NCBI GenBank assembly: GCA_903772945.1
Contig: CAICTM010001517.1
Location: 1-27,764 of the forward strand
Source of the DNA: Seminavis robusta
Taxonomy: Eukaryota; Bacillariophyta; Bacillariophyceae; Naviculales; Naviculaceae
Direction: 5' to 3'
Length of the DNA: 27,764 nucleotides
The translations under genes were made by a program, and so were the position numbers. The notes below the pieces were generated by a model. It ran no database searches. It saw nothing but the letters and a program-made list of their open reading frames with translations, and had not been told where the DNA came from. Of the stretch, positions 1-10,337 are shown in pieces. Each line of letters starts with the position of its first letter. The stretch's first letter is position 1.

Positions 1-649
1 AGTGGAAACTTTGGTGCCTGCACCGTCAATCGACAAGCCAGTCGCGTGCAGTGGCCGTCCAACGACGGCACCATGTATTATCTGCTGATTCACGGATTTG
101 GAGCGCGAGAGGGTGATTTCCAGCTCAATGTTATCAACTACAATCCCATTAATCAAGACCCTGAAAAGGCGTACGACATTAGTCCAGGAGATATGGTTGT
201 TGGAACAACCTTCCAGGCAATACACCCCTGGGATGGTGATTCCACCAATTGGTAGGTTCTCTGTGATTGTTACACCAAATGGTTCTTGGTTGCTTTGTTG
301 TGGATGTGCTTGACTCAAGCTTTTCTCTTCTGTCTTTCTTTTCAGTGGAGGTCGACATGGCTTGATTGGTGAATCTCCCTCAGTCTGGTACAGAGTGCAA
401 GGTACCGGAGGCACGTTGCGTGCGTCGACGTGCAATCCTCAAACAGAAGACGACTTCAATTCAGTCCTACACATCTTTGAAGGTTCGACGGATATTAATC
501 GGTGCTTTGCCGGAAACGATGACCTTGCGTCTCCCGATAGATGCGCTCAGATTGACTGGCCATCCTCAGCGGGCCAAACCTACTACATCCTGGTACATGG
601 GCGTCTGGGTGATCAGGGTCTCTTTGAATTGTCTGTGGATTCAGTGTAG
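1..649 (+). CDS. 3' part of a protein with repeated PPC-like beta-sandwich modules (partial, two exons)
   Basis: The reading frame is open from the window edge, so the 5' end is missing. Exons are 1-251 and 346-649, with a 94-base GT-AG intron at 252-345. The spliced frame joins a split Cys codon and ends at TAG 647-649. At least two repeat units are visible. Each runs through a Thr/Cys strand, an Asp-rich 'GNDD' turn, a Trp-Pro-Ser step, a 'YY-LxHG' strand and a closing 'G-F-L-V' strand. This pattern resembles bacterial pre-peptidase C-terminal (PPC) modules, often found repeated in large secreted or surface proteins. The family link is by pattern only. There is no membrane anchor after the last repeat, so a secreted product is likely. 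The function is unknown. Confidence 0.6.
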
Positions 650-1301
650 CCAGGCCGCATAGGGTGACTGAGAAAACTAGAATGCAATACAATACTACAC
701 GACAAAAAGGACACGGTGATGGTCTTTTCTTGCTGCAGAGCATTCTTGCGCAGAACCTTGGTGACAGGCCCTTCAATATCCACGTCATGGTCGGTACAGA
801 TGCTCACGGGAGGCATTGGTAGAGCTTTATGTTTTTGTTTGTTTCGGAAAGGTTCATTAAGCGCATAGGCTACTGCATGATGATTTTGTAGTTCAAATCT
901 CAAATGGTGCCTGTAGTACGATTGTACCCTCTATTCTATCTTGTGCCATCTCTAGCTACTCTACTAGCTAGGCGTGACATTTCTTTTTATGGGCGCTAAA
1001 ACCAATAGCTATAATTCCGAAGAGTTCACAACAACCAGAATAGAGATTCAAGCATCAGCTCGCAGCACCCAAACTTGTCTTGGGAGTCCACTAAGAACCA
1101 GCTGATTGCACATTCCCAGCAACACCAACACTACTCTCAGAACCAATTATCAGTTTGTAGCCACAAGTCTGAACTTTCTTTCACATGCATCGCCCCTTTA
1201 TTTGCTGTACAGTACTATAATAGTCTACTCAGCAGCGAGAACATACATGCCACATTCAATCTACACATTCACGCCACCAATAAAAAGAAATCCAAGGGTG
1301 G
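650..1301. other. Intergenic, no gene seen
   Basis: The few ORFs here have no recognisable domains and overlap each other in several frames. One CTAGCTAG palindrome lies at 964-971. This stretch separates the 3' end of the PPC-like gene from the 3' side of the minus-strand mTERF-like pseudogene. Confidence 0.5.
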
Positions 1302-2105
1302 CTACCGGTACATTGTACAGCGTGCCTTCCAAATCACCCCATCTCTCTTTCGACATAATCCCACTTTTTTCGCTGCGTATTGTGCAAGCACATACATTGG
1401 AACCTCCTCAGCAAATCCAAGTTCCACTGCTTGTTCCCAATGTGGAATTAGTCGATGCTTCAGGCTAAGGTCAACAATCCTGGATTTTAGTAACATGCTG
1501 GAGTGCCTTGTCTTCCATAGCATTCTGAATGGAACTGTAGTGTATTGTTGCCGTGGATGCAGCTCAGACACAGGAGAGTTGGCAGAATCCCTGTCACTTC
1601 TAACAAATCTCTTTTTTTAAAGAAGCTTGGATGCTCAAACTTGAACGCAGGAATATTTTCCAAAAAATATTGAAGATCTCCTTCTGTTGTCTGTCTCCAG
1701 TTCTTGTAGCCATTCCATTTTGTGATTGAGAACATCTTCAAAAGTTTGAAGAGATTTGGATTTGTCGTGTTGAGCCCCAATGTCTCCTGAAACCAATCTA
1801 CTTTGCACCTCAGTGTGGATACTTTGTGACCCAATATAAGTGAATGTCTTCTGGCTATTGCTTCCAGTGTGCTGTTGCAGCAAGTCTATGGTTTCCAGAA
1901 CATTTTCACTTGTGAACCAGAGAAGTGTTTGCCACCGCTTCAGGGTAGTTTCAATTTCCCTGTCTGTCATATGAAGCTGCTGTTGAATGGCTATCCGCTG
2001 AGAGTCTTCTGATAATCGTTCATCACTTCGTCTTGGTCTTCCGTGCAAACAAGTGGGCTCGGCATTATTTATTTGATGGATCCAATGATTTTGCAGGACT
2101 TGCAA
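1302..2105 (-). pseudogene. mTERF-like protein, broken by several frameshifts
   Basis: Three overlapping minus-strand frames (2105-1635, 1834-1487, 1571-1302) carry consecutive pieces of what looks like one protein. Each has the mTERF-repeat pattern: a leucine-rich helix, a 'P/LL-x-S-x-E-x-L' turn, then 'K-x-x-WLQ-x-L'. Examples are 'SENVLETIDLLQQ', 'KVDWFQETLGL', 'HKMEWLQEL' and 'LSLKHRLIPHWEQ'. mTERF proteins bind nucleic acid in mitochondria or plastids and act in organelle transcription or RNA handling. The coding pattern moves back and forth between frames near 1840, 1740 and 1680, and I found no introns of normal size that would explain this. I therefore call it a decayed copy. The assignment rests on repeat pattern only. 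A gene with unusual introns, or sequence errors, are alternatives. Confidence 0.4.
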
Positions 2106-2497
2106 CTCTTGCTTGTCGCTGGGGTCAGCTTCCCACGGAAGGCATGGACTTGGCAGAACAAGAGAATCAAGACAGCTTCAACTCTTCATCATTACGATGC
2201 TTGGGGGGGCTCTACTAGCTATCTAGCCAGACGTCGTTGTTGCATTTGGGTGGGCCTCATTGACCTCATTCAGTCTGAATGTCCTTGCCCAATTGATGCT
2301 GACACGATCCATGTCGTCGACCTCGTCTTTCGTCCGAGGACCTGGCAGGACCGGTACACGAAAGGGTACCGGTACCTTTTCATTAAGAAACTTTACCGCT
2401 GATGAGAACTCTGCTCACAGGAGCACGAAGCTTGATCAATCGAAGAAGGCGTTCAATTCAGATTTCCCCTCGTGAGACCTTCGAAGCAAAGAAGACG
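2106..2497. other. Intergenic / 5' region of the Vps62-domain gene
   Basis: No supported gene. An in-frame stop at 2384-2386 bounds the downstream gene. A TACCGGTA palindrome sits at 2367-2374. An alternative in-frame ATG lies at 2402, but the 32 extra residues it would add are basic and precede an otherwise ideal signal peptide, so I place the start at 2498. Confidence 0.4.
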
Positions 2498-5331
2498 ATG
2501 ATGCTTGATCAGAGGCAGATCCTTCCAATACTCTGTTGCCTGATTCTCTTCCTTTCCCCTGCCAGTGGCAACATTCGGTTTGATCCAGATGCTGACGGGA
2601 ATACTCTAGTTTGCACGTCGGCTGCTCACTCTAATGTCGACGACTACTTTCGTCCTTCCCAAGGGCAATGCGACGATCCATACCAAAACTCGACCCGAAT
2701 GGATGATCCCTTGTTGACGATTGATACTATATCGCCAATACTACTGCAAAACCTCGCCGTGGCATATGCTCCCGTCATCTTTTTCCACCCGCTCGAACGA
2801 TACACAATGTCTAGTGTGGACGCGACGTTTTCACTTCCCGGTCGAGGCAAGATCTACCAGACCACTGGCGGAGGAGAAAAATTGATTCAAGACCGTCTCA
2901 ACATGACAACACTGCTGAGAACCAGTAGAGATCCGTTGTGGGCGCCCAAATCTTCCAGTTTCTACTTTACATTGGAGGAATATATCAAAGAGCAGTACTA
3001 CGCCAAACCCACAGAACAGTTTGGTGATGGCTTTGATGAAACAACGGGAAAGAGCAAGGCCAAAATTTACTACAATGTCTTCGATTCTGGCAATGGAACT
3101 TGGACCTTCAATTACTGGCTATACTATGAGTTCAATGGAGAAGCCAACATGGGAATGGTCACCACTTCCGAAGACGTTGGCACTAGGTTTTGGGGGTTCC
3201 TAATGAAACCATACGGTGTGCATGAGGGTGATTTTGAAGCTGTCTCGGTCATGGTTTGCCCACCGGCCAGTGAAACTGCTGCTTTTGAGGAACTCGTTCC
3301 AGAGCCACTGGCAGTCCAGTATCGGCAACATAATTGGGCACAACTGACAGATTGCACCCAAGGAGAATGCAAATTCTACAAGGACACCTACCATCCTGTG
3401 GGATTCAGTGCACTCAACAGCCATGCCACGTATCCAGAGTCGGCCAACGAAATCGTCTATATCAATGTGGAAATTGGATTCTTTTACAACTTACAGTCTT
3501 ACGTGGCTGTCGATCGGACCATGTACAAGAAAGAAGACGGAACGTACAACTACTTTATGCCAACTGTTGACAATGTAGAACGACTACAAAAGCCAGAAGA
3601 CCTCACATTGGAAGCAACACAGTTGAAGTCGCATTTCTGGCAAGCCTTTGGAGGAAATTGGGGGAGTGCAAAGCCCATCAGCTTGGAAGCAGAGCCGCCT
3701 TTGTGCTTGGCAAAAGACCAGCTGAGTTTCGTTGCCTGTCCGACCCACGATGAAGATCCCAGTAAGCTGCCAACGTTGCATGTTGTTTTGTGGCAACACG
3801 TCCTTGCCAAAACTCACCATTCAAGTGGTTTCATCATTTCGCAGTTTTTGATTTCGTGATGCAAATGATGAATGTTCGAGAGCCCCGAGCTGAAGTGGTG
3901 AGTCTTTTACAAGACGTGACTTCCAAGGTTGTTGAAGCGGCGGCAGTAGCCAGTGCTGGACCTAAGGGCCCTGTCACAAAGTATTTCTATGAGGAGTGGA
4001 CCAAACCAATCAATGCACCACTTTGGAACTCTCAGCAGAATGCGGATCCAACCACGGCGGGTACAGAGTACTGCGTTGGTGCATTCGATGTTCCCAATAT
4101 GACACATATTGGGATCGAAGCCAAGACTGTGAATGTAGTCGATCACATCTATGCAATGGTCTGCACAGTCATCATATTGACCATCCTTACCTTCCTTATA
4201 CCAATCTTGATTCTCATCCGACAAGGGAGGTCGCACTACAAACCAATTCGCATGTCCCAAGAAGGTGTTCCTAGACCCCTGACGACCTTTGACCACATGG
4301 TGTACATGATGGGAGCTCTGGTTTACACATTGTTTTTCGTCATTTTGGTCTCTGCTGGAGTGATTTTCCTTCATGGAAGTAACCAAATGATCGATATGCT
4401 GGAACAATTCGTCCATGGCATCCGGTGGCAGTCACTACGAGAGTTTGTTTTCATGCTTGGAGTGGCCATCCTTGCTGCCAACACACTCCTTCTGGTCTTC
4501 ATGTGGCTGCAAGCGTTCGAAATGAAGAGCTTGATTCGACTGAGGTATCTTCAGCTGTCAGGATCTCAAACGTCCGTCGATGGTCGACGACAAGTGTCTT
4601 GGGACAAGAAGTTTGTTCCCTGGAACCCTCTCACGGTTGATATAGTTTTCAAATTGTGTTTCGCCCTCCTGTTCCTTTCCATGATGTTTGCAATGATCTG
4701 TGTTCTACTTGGTAAGTGTCCTTGTGGGTTAGCTGCTCTAACATGCCGCATTGCTCATGCTCATCATCTTGATCGCCAATTCATGACATTCAGGTGTTGC
4801 GGTTGTTGGCTTCGCAGCGGCATTTGTACAAGCTTGCAACGCGACTTTGGGATCACTGAACTACTTATGCATAGACCTTAGCTTTCTCGGAATCCAACAA
4901 GTGGCCTGTGGGGGTAAGTCACCGGGTTCAGCTGTATTGTTAAAAGGTTTATGTACATTCTCTAACTCTACTTCCTTCGCACTCAGACGACTTTCGGTCC
5001 TTCTGCAACCAGTGGGCTCAAAGTGATACCAAATTGATACTCTGGGTAGGACATTGCTATGCTTTGTGGTGGTATCCATTGCTTGTTTGGCAATCTCTCA
5101 CTGGTGCATTCCCCTTTCCTTTGCCGCTCTCGCCAGTCCTCTTTCCTCGTTTTCCTATCCCATTTTTATATCATTGCTTCCACCGGATATGCTGCTCAGC
5201 AACGACGATCCATCCCCGCCCTATTGGCGTTGTATCCTGAACCTGAAAAAGGCGAGCATACGGGTGGATCCAAAGCAACGATGCTGGAAGAACATCCTGG
5301 TGAAATGCGGAATGACGAGCCGCCACGGTAA
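2498..5331 (+). CDS. Vps62-domain protein with signal peptide and about five membrane spans
   Basis: Five exons: 2498-3761, 3845-4711, 4794-4913, 4987-5045 and 5137-5331. The introns are 83, 82, 73 and 91 bases, all GT-AG, three with GTAAG donors. The product is 834 aa. Residues 1-25 form a hydrophobic signal peptide. Residues of about 85-315 match the Vps62/DUF946 pattern: 'APVIFFHPLE', 'YWLYYEFNG', 'HEGDFEAVSVMV', 'QHNWAQ' and 'ALNSHATYPE'. Membrane spans lie at about 522-546, 571-597, 618-642, 685-711 (followed by a further apolar stretch) and 766-788, then an acidic, polar C-tail. Vps62 was named from yeast vacuolar sorting, and its molecular role is poorly known. The predicted topology puts the Vps62 module in the lumen or outside the cell. 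The start at 2498 was chosen over 2402 because the signal peptide begins there. The last two exons are inferred from splice signals, and reading through instead gives poorer C-termini. Confidence 0.8.
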
Positions 5332-5510
5332 AACGAGGGCAACACCGCTTTGTATTCGATCTGATCATATCCAAGACATCCCACTAGAATCTTAGAAGCC
5401 AAGTTCTGTTGGGAGCAACGATGGAAAGTGTTGAAGGCGATATGAAGTAGCTCAACATTAGAGACAAAGAAGATAAGGAAATCATCAAGCAGAGATGTCA
5501 GTAGAGGTGC

Positions 5511-5801
5511 CTACAAGTTGATAAGCATTGCCGGTACCGGTAGGGTGATTGTGTTTTGCGTATGTCTAATCTATCACGACAAGTGGCGTCTCAGTTGGGG
5601 TTGTGAGGGACGCCCCGACTTTCACCCCCCCCCCTGCTTGGGACAGCATCTCGGCAATCAGATGGACGTAAGGATACCTTCAAGTTGATAAGCATTGAGA
5701 TGATTGTGTTTTATGCATGTCTAATCTATGACGCTGAAGTGGCGTCTGCATGTCTAATCTATGACGCTGAAGTGGCGTCTTTGTTGGGGTTGTGACACCC
5801 T
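5511..5801. repeat. Two diverged copies of a ~100-base direct repeat
   Basis: Copy A (about 5511-5609) and copy B (about 5677-5801) share, in the same order, 'CAAGTTGATAAGCATTG', 'TGATTGTGTTTT', 'ATGTCTAATCTAT', 'AAGTGGCGTCT' and 'GTTGGGGTTGTGA'. Copy A has a short insertion containing GGTACCGG. Copy B has an internal 33-base tandem duplication. Confidence 0.8.
5715..5780. repeat. Perfect 33-base tandem duplication
   Basis: Positions 5715-5747 and 5748-5780 are identical base for base, starting GCATGTCTAATC and ending AGTGGCGTCT. The unit contains 'GACGCTGAAGTGGCGTC', an imperfect inverted repeat. Perfect identity against the diverged outer copies points to a recent event. Confidence 0.9.
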
Positions 5802-5832
5802 GGGCCTGTCACTCCCTCCCCCTGAACTTCAT

Positions 5833-6345
5833 CTAATTAGTGGGTATAAATCGCACCGACGAAGAGCCTACCACCGACGAGTGAATGTCAAGCATGAATT
5901 GGTTCTTGACGCCCAGACAAGCGGGTAAACTCGATCGAAGCGAATCGATTTCTTGTTGCGCCAACTCTCCCAGCTGAGAGTCACTGAACGACGGTACCTG
6001 GGAGGCGGCGCTTCCAGTCAGACAAATTTTCACAGTGGCGCAGCGGGGCTCGCATTTGTGGCCGGGGTTGGTGGTGCATGCAATGGTGGGGCAATCCACA
6101 TCACTCACAGAACCGACGGTAGCAGGGAAACCAAAACTGGCCAAGACGGATGTTACCTTGGACGAGATCATGGAGGCAATCTCAGCATTTTCCTCGTCGG
6201 TACAGTCGGTACCGTCAGTGATTCCATAAGGGTACTTTGGTTTGAGGTTGAGCGTCAACTGGATGTCAGTGCAGGAAGCATGGGCGGTATGACAGAACAA
6301 TAAGCATGCCACAGAAACAAGCAATAGATTCTTCATCTTCATCAT
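5833..6345 (-). CDS. Small secreted Cys-rich protein, unknown function
   Basis: A single-exon frame of 170 aa. Residues 1-23 form a textbook signal peptide: Met-Lys start, a hydrophobic core and AHA just before the likely cleavage site. The mature part has eight cysteines, including a CPTIAC pair and a K-C-x3-C-x5-C cluster, suggesting four disulfides. I recognise no family. The middle and C-terminal parts alternate Ser/Val/Leu-rich helices. There is no membrane anchor or obvious GPI signal, so the protein is probably free in the secretory pathway, wall or medium. The second Met lies only two residues on, so the start is effectively unambiguous. The gene converges with the Vps62-domain gene. 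Confidence 0.65.
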   Translation of the reverse strand: MMKMKNLLLVSVACLLFCHTAHASCTDIQLTLNLKPKYPYGITDGTDCTDEENAEIASMISSKVTSVLASFGFPATVGSVSDVDCPTIACTTNPGHKCEPRCATVKICLTGSAASQVPSFSDSQLGELAQQEIDSLRSSLPACLGVKNQFMLDIHSSVVGSSSVRFIPTN

Positions 6346-7901
6346 GACAGCAGCCGTATTGCTGTGTTTTATGGAACTGTTAATGAAAAGCTGGATTGGA
6401 CATCAATTTACTCGGAGTTTGCAACAAATAGCCTACTACCTTGAGTTTGCGGTTTTGGAGACCAGGACTGTTGAAGTAAGGCAGTGGTCGTGAACAAACC
6501 TTCCTCTTTATCATATTGTTGTTGCGTTGCTTGGTTGCAAGTTGGTTGTTGCGGTTTTGTGAAAGACCAATGCTCGATTGAGCATTCGATAAAAGAAGGC
6601 AAAACTTACCAAACACTGGACTGAGCAGACTCGACTCACTCGACTAACGCTACACATACAATTGAATCGGGTGGTTGGGTAATTCCATTCGACTTTGGAG
6701 TTCTCAAAGCAACCTTGTGATATTTTTTATGGGCACAGGCCCTGTATTGGTTTGATTTGATACGGTGTCCCCGTGTATTCCAGCCAAAGCTCTCACGATG
6801 GTCTTACTGTAGCTTTCCATGTATTCAGATACTCAGATTAACACTTTGATCCTTTCAATTAATTGAATTGTATCGTTTACCGGCAGATGTAGGTAGTTAC
6901 AAAAGAACAGCTTGAAAGAGGATTACGGGAATAGTTAGCAAATTCATGGTGCAGAATTAGGAAAGAAGACGACTAGTTGTCATACCAGTATCATGGTTTT
7001 ACCGTAACAGGTGCTACCTACTGTAGTCCATTCCAAATGATGCACTGGCTAGCTAGCCGAGCTCACAGCCTACCAAAAAATGATTTGTAGCTACCGTGAC
7101 TAGCTAGTGCTACTACCGGTACCGTCAAAGTTGTCAAGCCAATAGTCAGACTGTATGCGTCCAACACTTCAAGATATTCCCCCAATCACCTCAATGGATT
7201 CAATTCGTTTCGCTGCATCATTCGTGCATGTGTCAATAATGTGCGGTCATCAAAACCAGAAAGATATTTCTCAAACAAAAATCAATGACATTTTTAACCC
7301 GAATATTTAACAATGGTGGTCTTAAAGAATTCTATTCAACGTCTTTTAAGTACAAAAGTCGCCCGAGACAAATATCCATGTTCCATCAGCGCATTGATTT
7401 AGTGAGTTTACAGTACCTCTTCGTAGGCAGGCAGTACCAAAAAGAAAATGTTAGGCATCCACAAAAACTGCCATACTGGGTGGACGCTGCCCCTTCTTTG
7501 TTCATGATGACCTTCCTTGAAAGCAAAGCTTACGTGGTGGTAAATGTGTTGTACAATGACCGACTGAAACTACCCAGAGTCATTTACGATCTGCCGAATC
7601 CGCCGTATGCCAGTATGCCAGTGTGCCAGTTTGTTAGTGGTACCAGTGCGTAGAATATTGGTTGGGTTCCATCGACCATCGACCATCCGCCACCCTCGCT
7701 GCCACTTGCTGTGCTACTTCCGCTTCATAGAGCTGCCCGATCCCCTCATCAGCACACTCTCGTTCATAGCTGGTAGATAGATAACTTCCTGGAAGCGAAG
7801 AGGCACACACTCATTAATCTCGACGGGAAAGAGACTACTCAACATTCACCGAGCAAAGCTCAAAGGAAGCAACATCAATAGCACACAACTCACACAATAT
7901 C
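6346..7901. other. Intergenic, no supported gene
   Basis: A plus-strand frame at 7285-7653 (122 codons) lacks a signal peptide, domain pattern or homologue that I recognise, and I do not call it. The stretch holds two CTAGCTAG words (7049-7056, 7100-7107) and a TACCGGTA (7114-7121). The last 200 bases, rich in CA and with few ATGs, are probably the promoter and 5' UTR of the 7902 gene. Confidence 0.5.
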
Positions 7902-8270
7902 ATGATTCGAAGGCAGCTTTGGATAGTATTCTTGTCCCTGGTGGTTCTGTTGGCGTCCCAAAATGACTCGCTGGCATTTGCACAGCAGGAACAATCCACA
8001 ATTGCTAGTGGTAGCGCCCCTGGGGAAGGAGACATTGCCATTATGCAAAAGGAGATCAAGTGGGGGATGCAAGAGATGCAGCGCTACAAAATGCTGACAG
8101 GGGAGTGGCCTGTGCGAGCAGTAGAAGATCCAATAGTCGAAGTCCCTAGCAGCAGGAGAGAACTCGAAGTGGCGGCTCGCAAAAAGCCCAAACCAACCGG
8201 CACTAGAGGTGCTTCGATGGAGGAAACTCCCCATTCCACGTACTGGAAACTACTGGTTTCCGTGTTTTGA
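7902..8270 (+). CDS. Small secreted protein, copy 1 of a two-member family
   Basis: A single-exon frame of 122 aa, starting at the first ATG after a clean CA-rich leader. Residues 1-27 form a signal peptide with a long Leu/Val core. Residues of about 46-72 hold a conserved core that includes 'MQ-x-E', 'WG-x-QEM-x-RYK' and 'G-[ED]-WPVR'. A variable basic linker with RR and RKK follows. The very C-terminus reads 'YW-x2-LVS-x-F'. The same core, the same C-terminal motif and nearly the same length occur in the minus-strand gene at 22098-22463, which strongly supports this as a real gene. I know of no named family with this pattern. It could be a secreted signal, a wall component or a processed peptide; nothing in the sequence decides which. 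Confidence 0.75.
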   Translation: MIRRQLWIVFLSLVVLLASQNDSLAFAQQEQSTIASGSAPGEGDIAIMQKEIKWGMQEMQRYKMLTGEWPVRAVEDPIVEVPSSRRELEVAARKKPKPTGTRGASMEETPHSTYWKLLVSVF

Positions 8271-9968
8271 ATGAGCACAGGATATGCTCACTCGGGTTTG
8301 GGGGGAAGCAAAAACAAAACAACAAGGCCGACGGGTCGAGTCTGATTCGATTCATCGTCTTTTTCTCTCGAGTCAAGGTCGCCAATGGCGGTCATGACGT
8401 CGAAACGGTCGCATTATAGGTGACACGGTCCGAGAAATCGATCAAGCCAAGGGGGAGAGCAGCTCCAGCCAATTTTGGTGAGCTCTTGTAATACTACTAC
8501 TATTTCCACTATTTCTACCTCCAGAAACAGCCGACGCATCCGAAACGGCAACCGCATAACGCATAATAGATTGACTAAACAATGAAACACTACCGACAAC
8601 CAATACTGATACTAGCTAGCTGCCTGAATATCCCTGCATTAGACGGCTAGATAGATAGATAGATAGATAGATACTCCTTGTCGTGAGCTCGCAGCAAGCT
8701 AGCCGGAAAAAAGGCGTCAAAGGAGTTCCCAACGACAGCCAGCGGCAACCAAAAACGAGCGTCCTAAACTAGCTAGACTACAGTACTCAACAGTTGAAGA
8801 TTGAAGATGGCCGCCACCGTTGGACAAAGAAGGTTTGGTAGGGTAAACCTAATCGTGAAGCGGCACTACTACATGTACTTTTAACCTTGCATGAAGGGTC
8901 TGGTGACGCAGCTGGCACTACAAGGTAGCACAAGCTAATAGATATCCTGCAGACCAGAGGAGCAGTGGGTATCCAGCACTAGACATGGCGGGGCCTCCGG
9001 CTAACTGGACCGGTCGAACTCTGCTTGCCTCGTTGGTTATCGGATCATATATAGGTACATGTAGCAACAACCACCCAGGAAGGACAACACCCAGATGAGC
9101 GATCTCGTCAAGGCGGCTTGCAATCTTCAAGGCCCAGCCAGGGTGACCAAGCAAATATCCCAGGTAGCTACGGTACTACGATACCAGTTTAGTCTGGCCG
9201 CTCGATGGCTCTCGAACCAAAGACCAACCCCGATATGAAAACGAAGGGGGAGCGACGCAGGTTTCAATTACGATTGCAGTGTTCGCTCATTCAACTTCGC
9301 AATGGAAGCAACAGCACGACAGGACCAGCAGGAGCAACGGACATTACTATTGTAGCAGAGTTTTGGTCAAATTCGAGTCCAGCCAGTCGAGGCAGTGGTG
9401 GTCAGCCCACCTACTGTTTTGACCGCACGGCAGGATTGATCAGGAAAGCCAGCGCTCTAAAAACTCTTAGAACAGCACGCTAATAAAGACCTGACTGGTG
9501 CTTGCCCCAAGCGCACCAAGCAGCTTTGTCACCGACCTATTGCTCCAACAAGCTAGACAAACTGCCTACTGGCCCCGTACCTGGCCCCACTCCTTTTCTC
9601 AGGGATAGGTCCATCACCAAGTCCCAGTGCTGGTCTCACTCCCGAAACACCACCACAACCTGCCCCCGGGCCGACTCCAAGCCCATGACAATACTAGTAC
9701 CCTGGTCTTTGGTCGGGTGTAGCACTTCATGCTCTACCAGTTTGAGTTAGCAAAGGATTTGGGTGAGACACGTAGGACATGTACCAGTGCTGGAGCTGCC
9801 GGTACTGGTGCGTCCCAAGGTTCGAAACTCTATCTCCACCACCCAAAGTACAATGACACAATGACTGTCACTCAATGACTGTCTCATAGACCGATCGAGA
9901 CCCGGGGCCATACATGTAAAGTTAGAGGTAGGAACCGCAATGTGTTTTAGAGTACCGTTTTAACGTTT
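8271..9968. other. Intergenic, no supported gene
   Basis: Several ORFs of 60-90 codons occur on both strands without domain pattern, signal peptide or splice logic. The stretch contains a TAGA microsatellite and CTAGCTAG palindromes at 8612-8619 and 8769-8776. Confidence 0.5.
8648..8671. repeat. (TAGA)6 microsatellite
   Basis: Six uninterrupted TAGA units. Confidence 0.95.
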
Positions 9969-10337
9969 TAGTGTAGCGTTCTAAACGCTACACTAGTTGC
10001 AAGCATTTGCGTTTATTTGCGTGTTTGTGTATGTATACGCATACATTAACAGCGTTTTTGGTGTTTTGTTCAGCGTTTTTCTCTGTTTTCAGTGTTTACT
10101 CTATGCAGATTCCACTTCCAATCTAACCAACTTCTTACACATAAGGATGAACAATCTGGATGGTGGTACTGGTGCTTACTTTGGTAGCACTCTATTTGTA
10201 GTGCACCAATACTGCAAAAACGCTAACAAAAAATGCTAACAAAATGCAAATAAATCGTTAACAAAGACGATGAGATCATAGTCATAAAAAACGCTTAATA
10301 ACAAACGTTAAGGGGACCTGTTAGCGTTTAAACGCTA
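9969..10337. mobile_element. Foldback / MITE-like element with AACGCT-rich ends (candidate)
   Basis: The left end is a perfect hairpin with 12-base arms TAGTGTAGCGTT and AACGCTACACTA around a 3-base loop (9969-9995). The right end is a perfect 16-base palindrome TAGCGTTTAAACGCTA (10322-10337). The left inner part repeats GCGTTT-type words and the right inner part repeats their complement (AACGCT, AACGTT), so the whole segment can fold back on itself. The ~370-base length and lack of coding capacity fit a non-autonomous DNA transposon. No clear target duplication was identified, so the exact ends are uncertain. Confidence 0.45.

Larger units (their letters stand above)
5332..5832. other. Intergenic spacer with a diverged duplication
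   Basis: No gene. It lies between the 3' ends of the plus-strand Vps62-domain gene and the minus-strand Cys-rich gene, so the two genes converge here. It is mostly occupied by the repeat described separately. It also has a run of nine or more C near 5626-5635 and a TACCGGTA palindrome at 5535-5542. Confidence 0.5.

Noticed and set aside
1075..1620. 181-codon plus-strand ORF
   Set aside because: It runs antisense to mTERF-like frames, has biased His/Ser composition and no domain; it is a shadow of the minus-strand pseudogene and flank.
5034..5395. Read-through C-termini for the Vps62-domain gene in two frames, 5034-5240 or 5054-5395
   Set aside because: A 91-base GT-AG intron (5046-5136) gives a continuous final membrane span and a polar tail ending at 5331. 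The alternatives need a frameshift or give odd Pro/His-rich ends.
7285..7653. 122-codon plus-strand ORF
   Set aside because: No signal peptide, domain, paralogue or splice context. An open frame of this length in about 1.5 kb of spacer is not enough.
9997..10239. 80-codon ORF with an apparent membrane helix
   Set aside because: Its Phe/Val-rich start comes from the GTTT-rich inner repeat of the foldback element.
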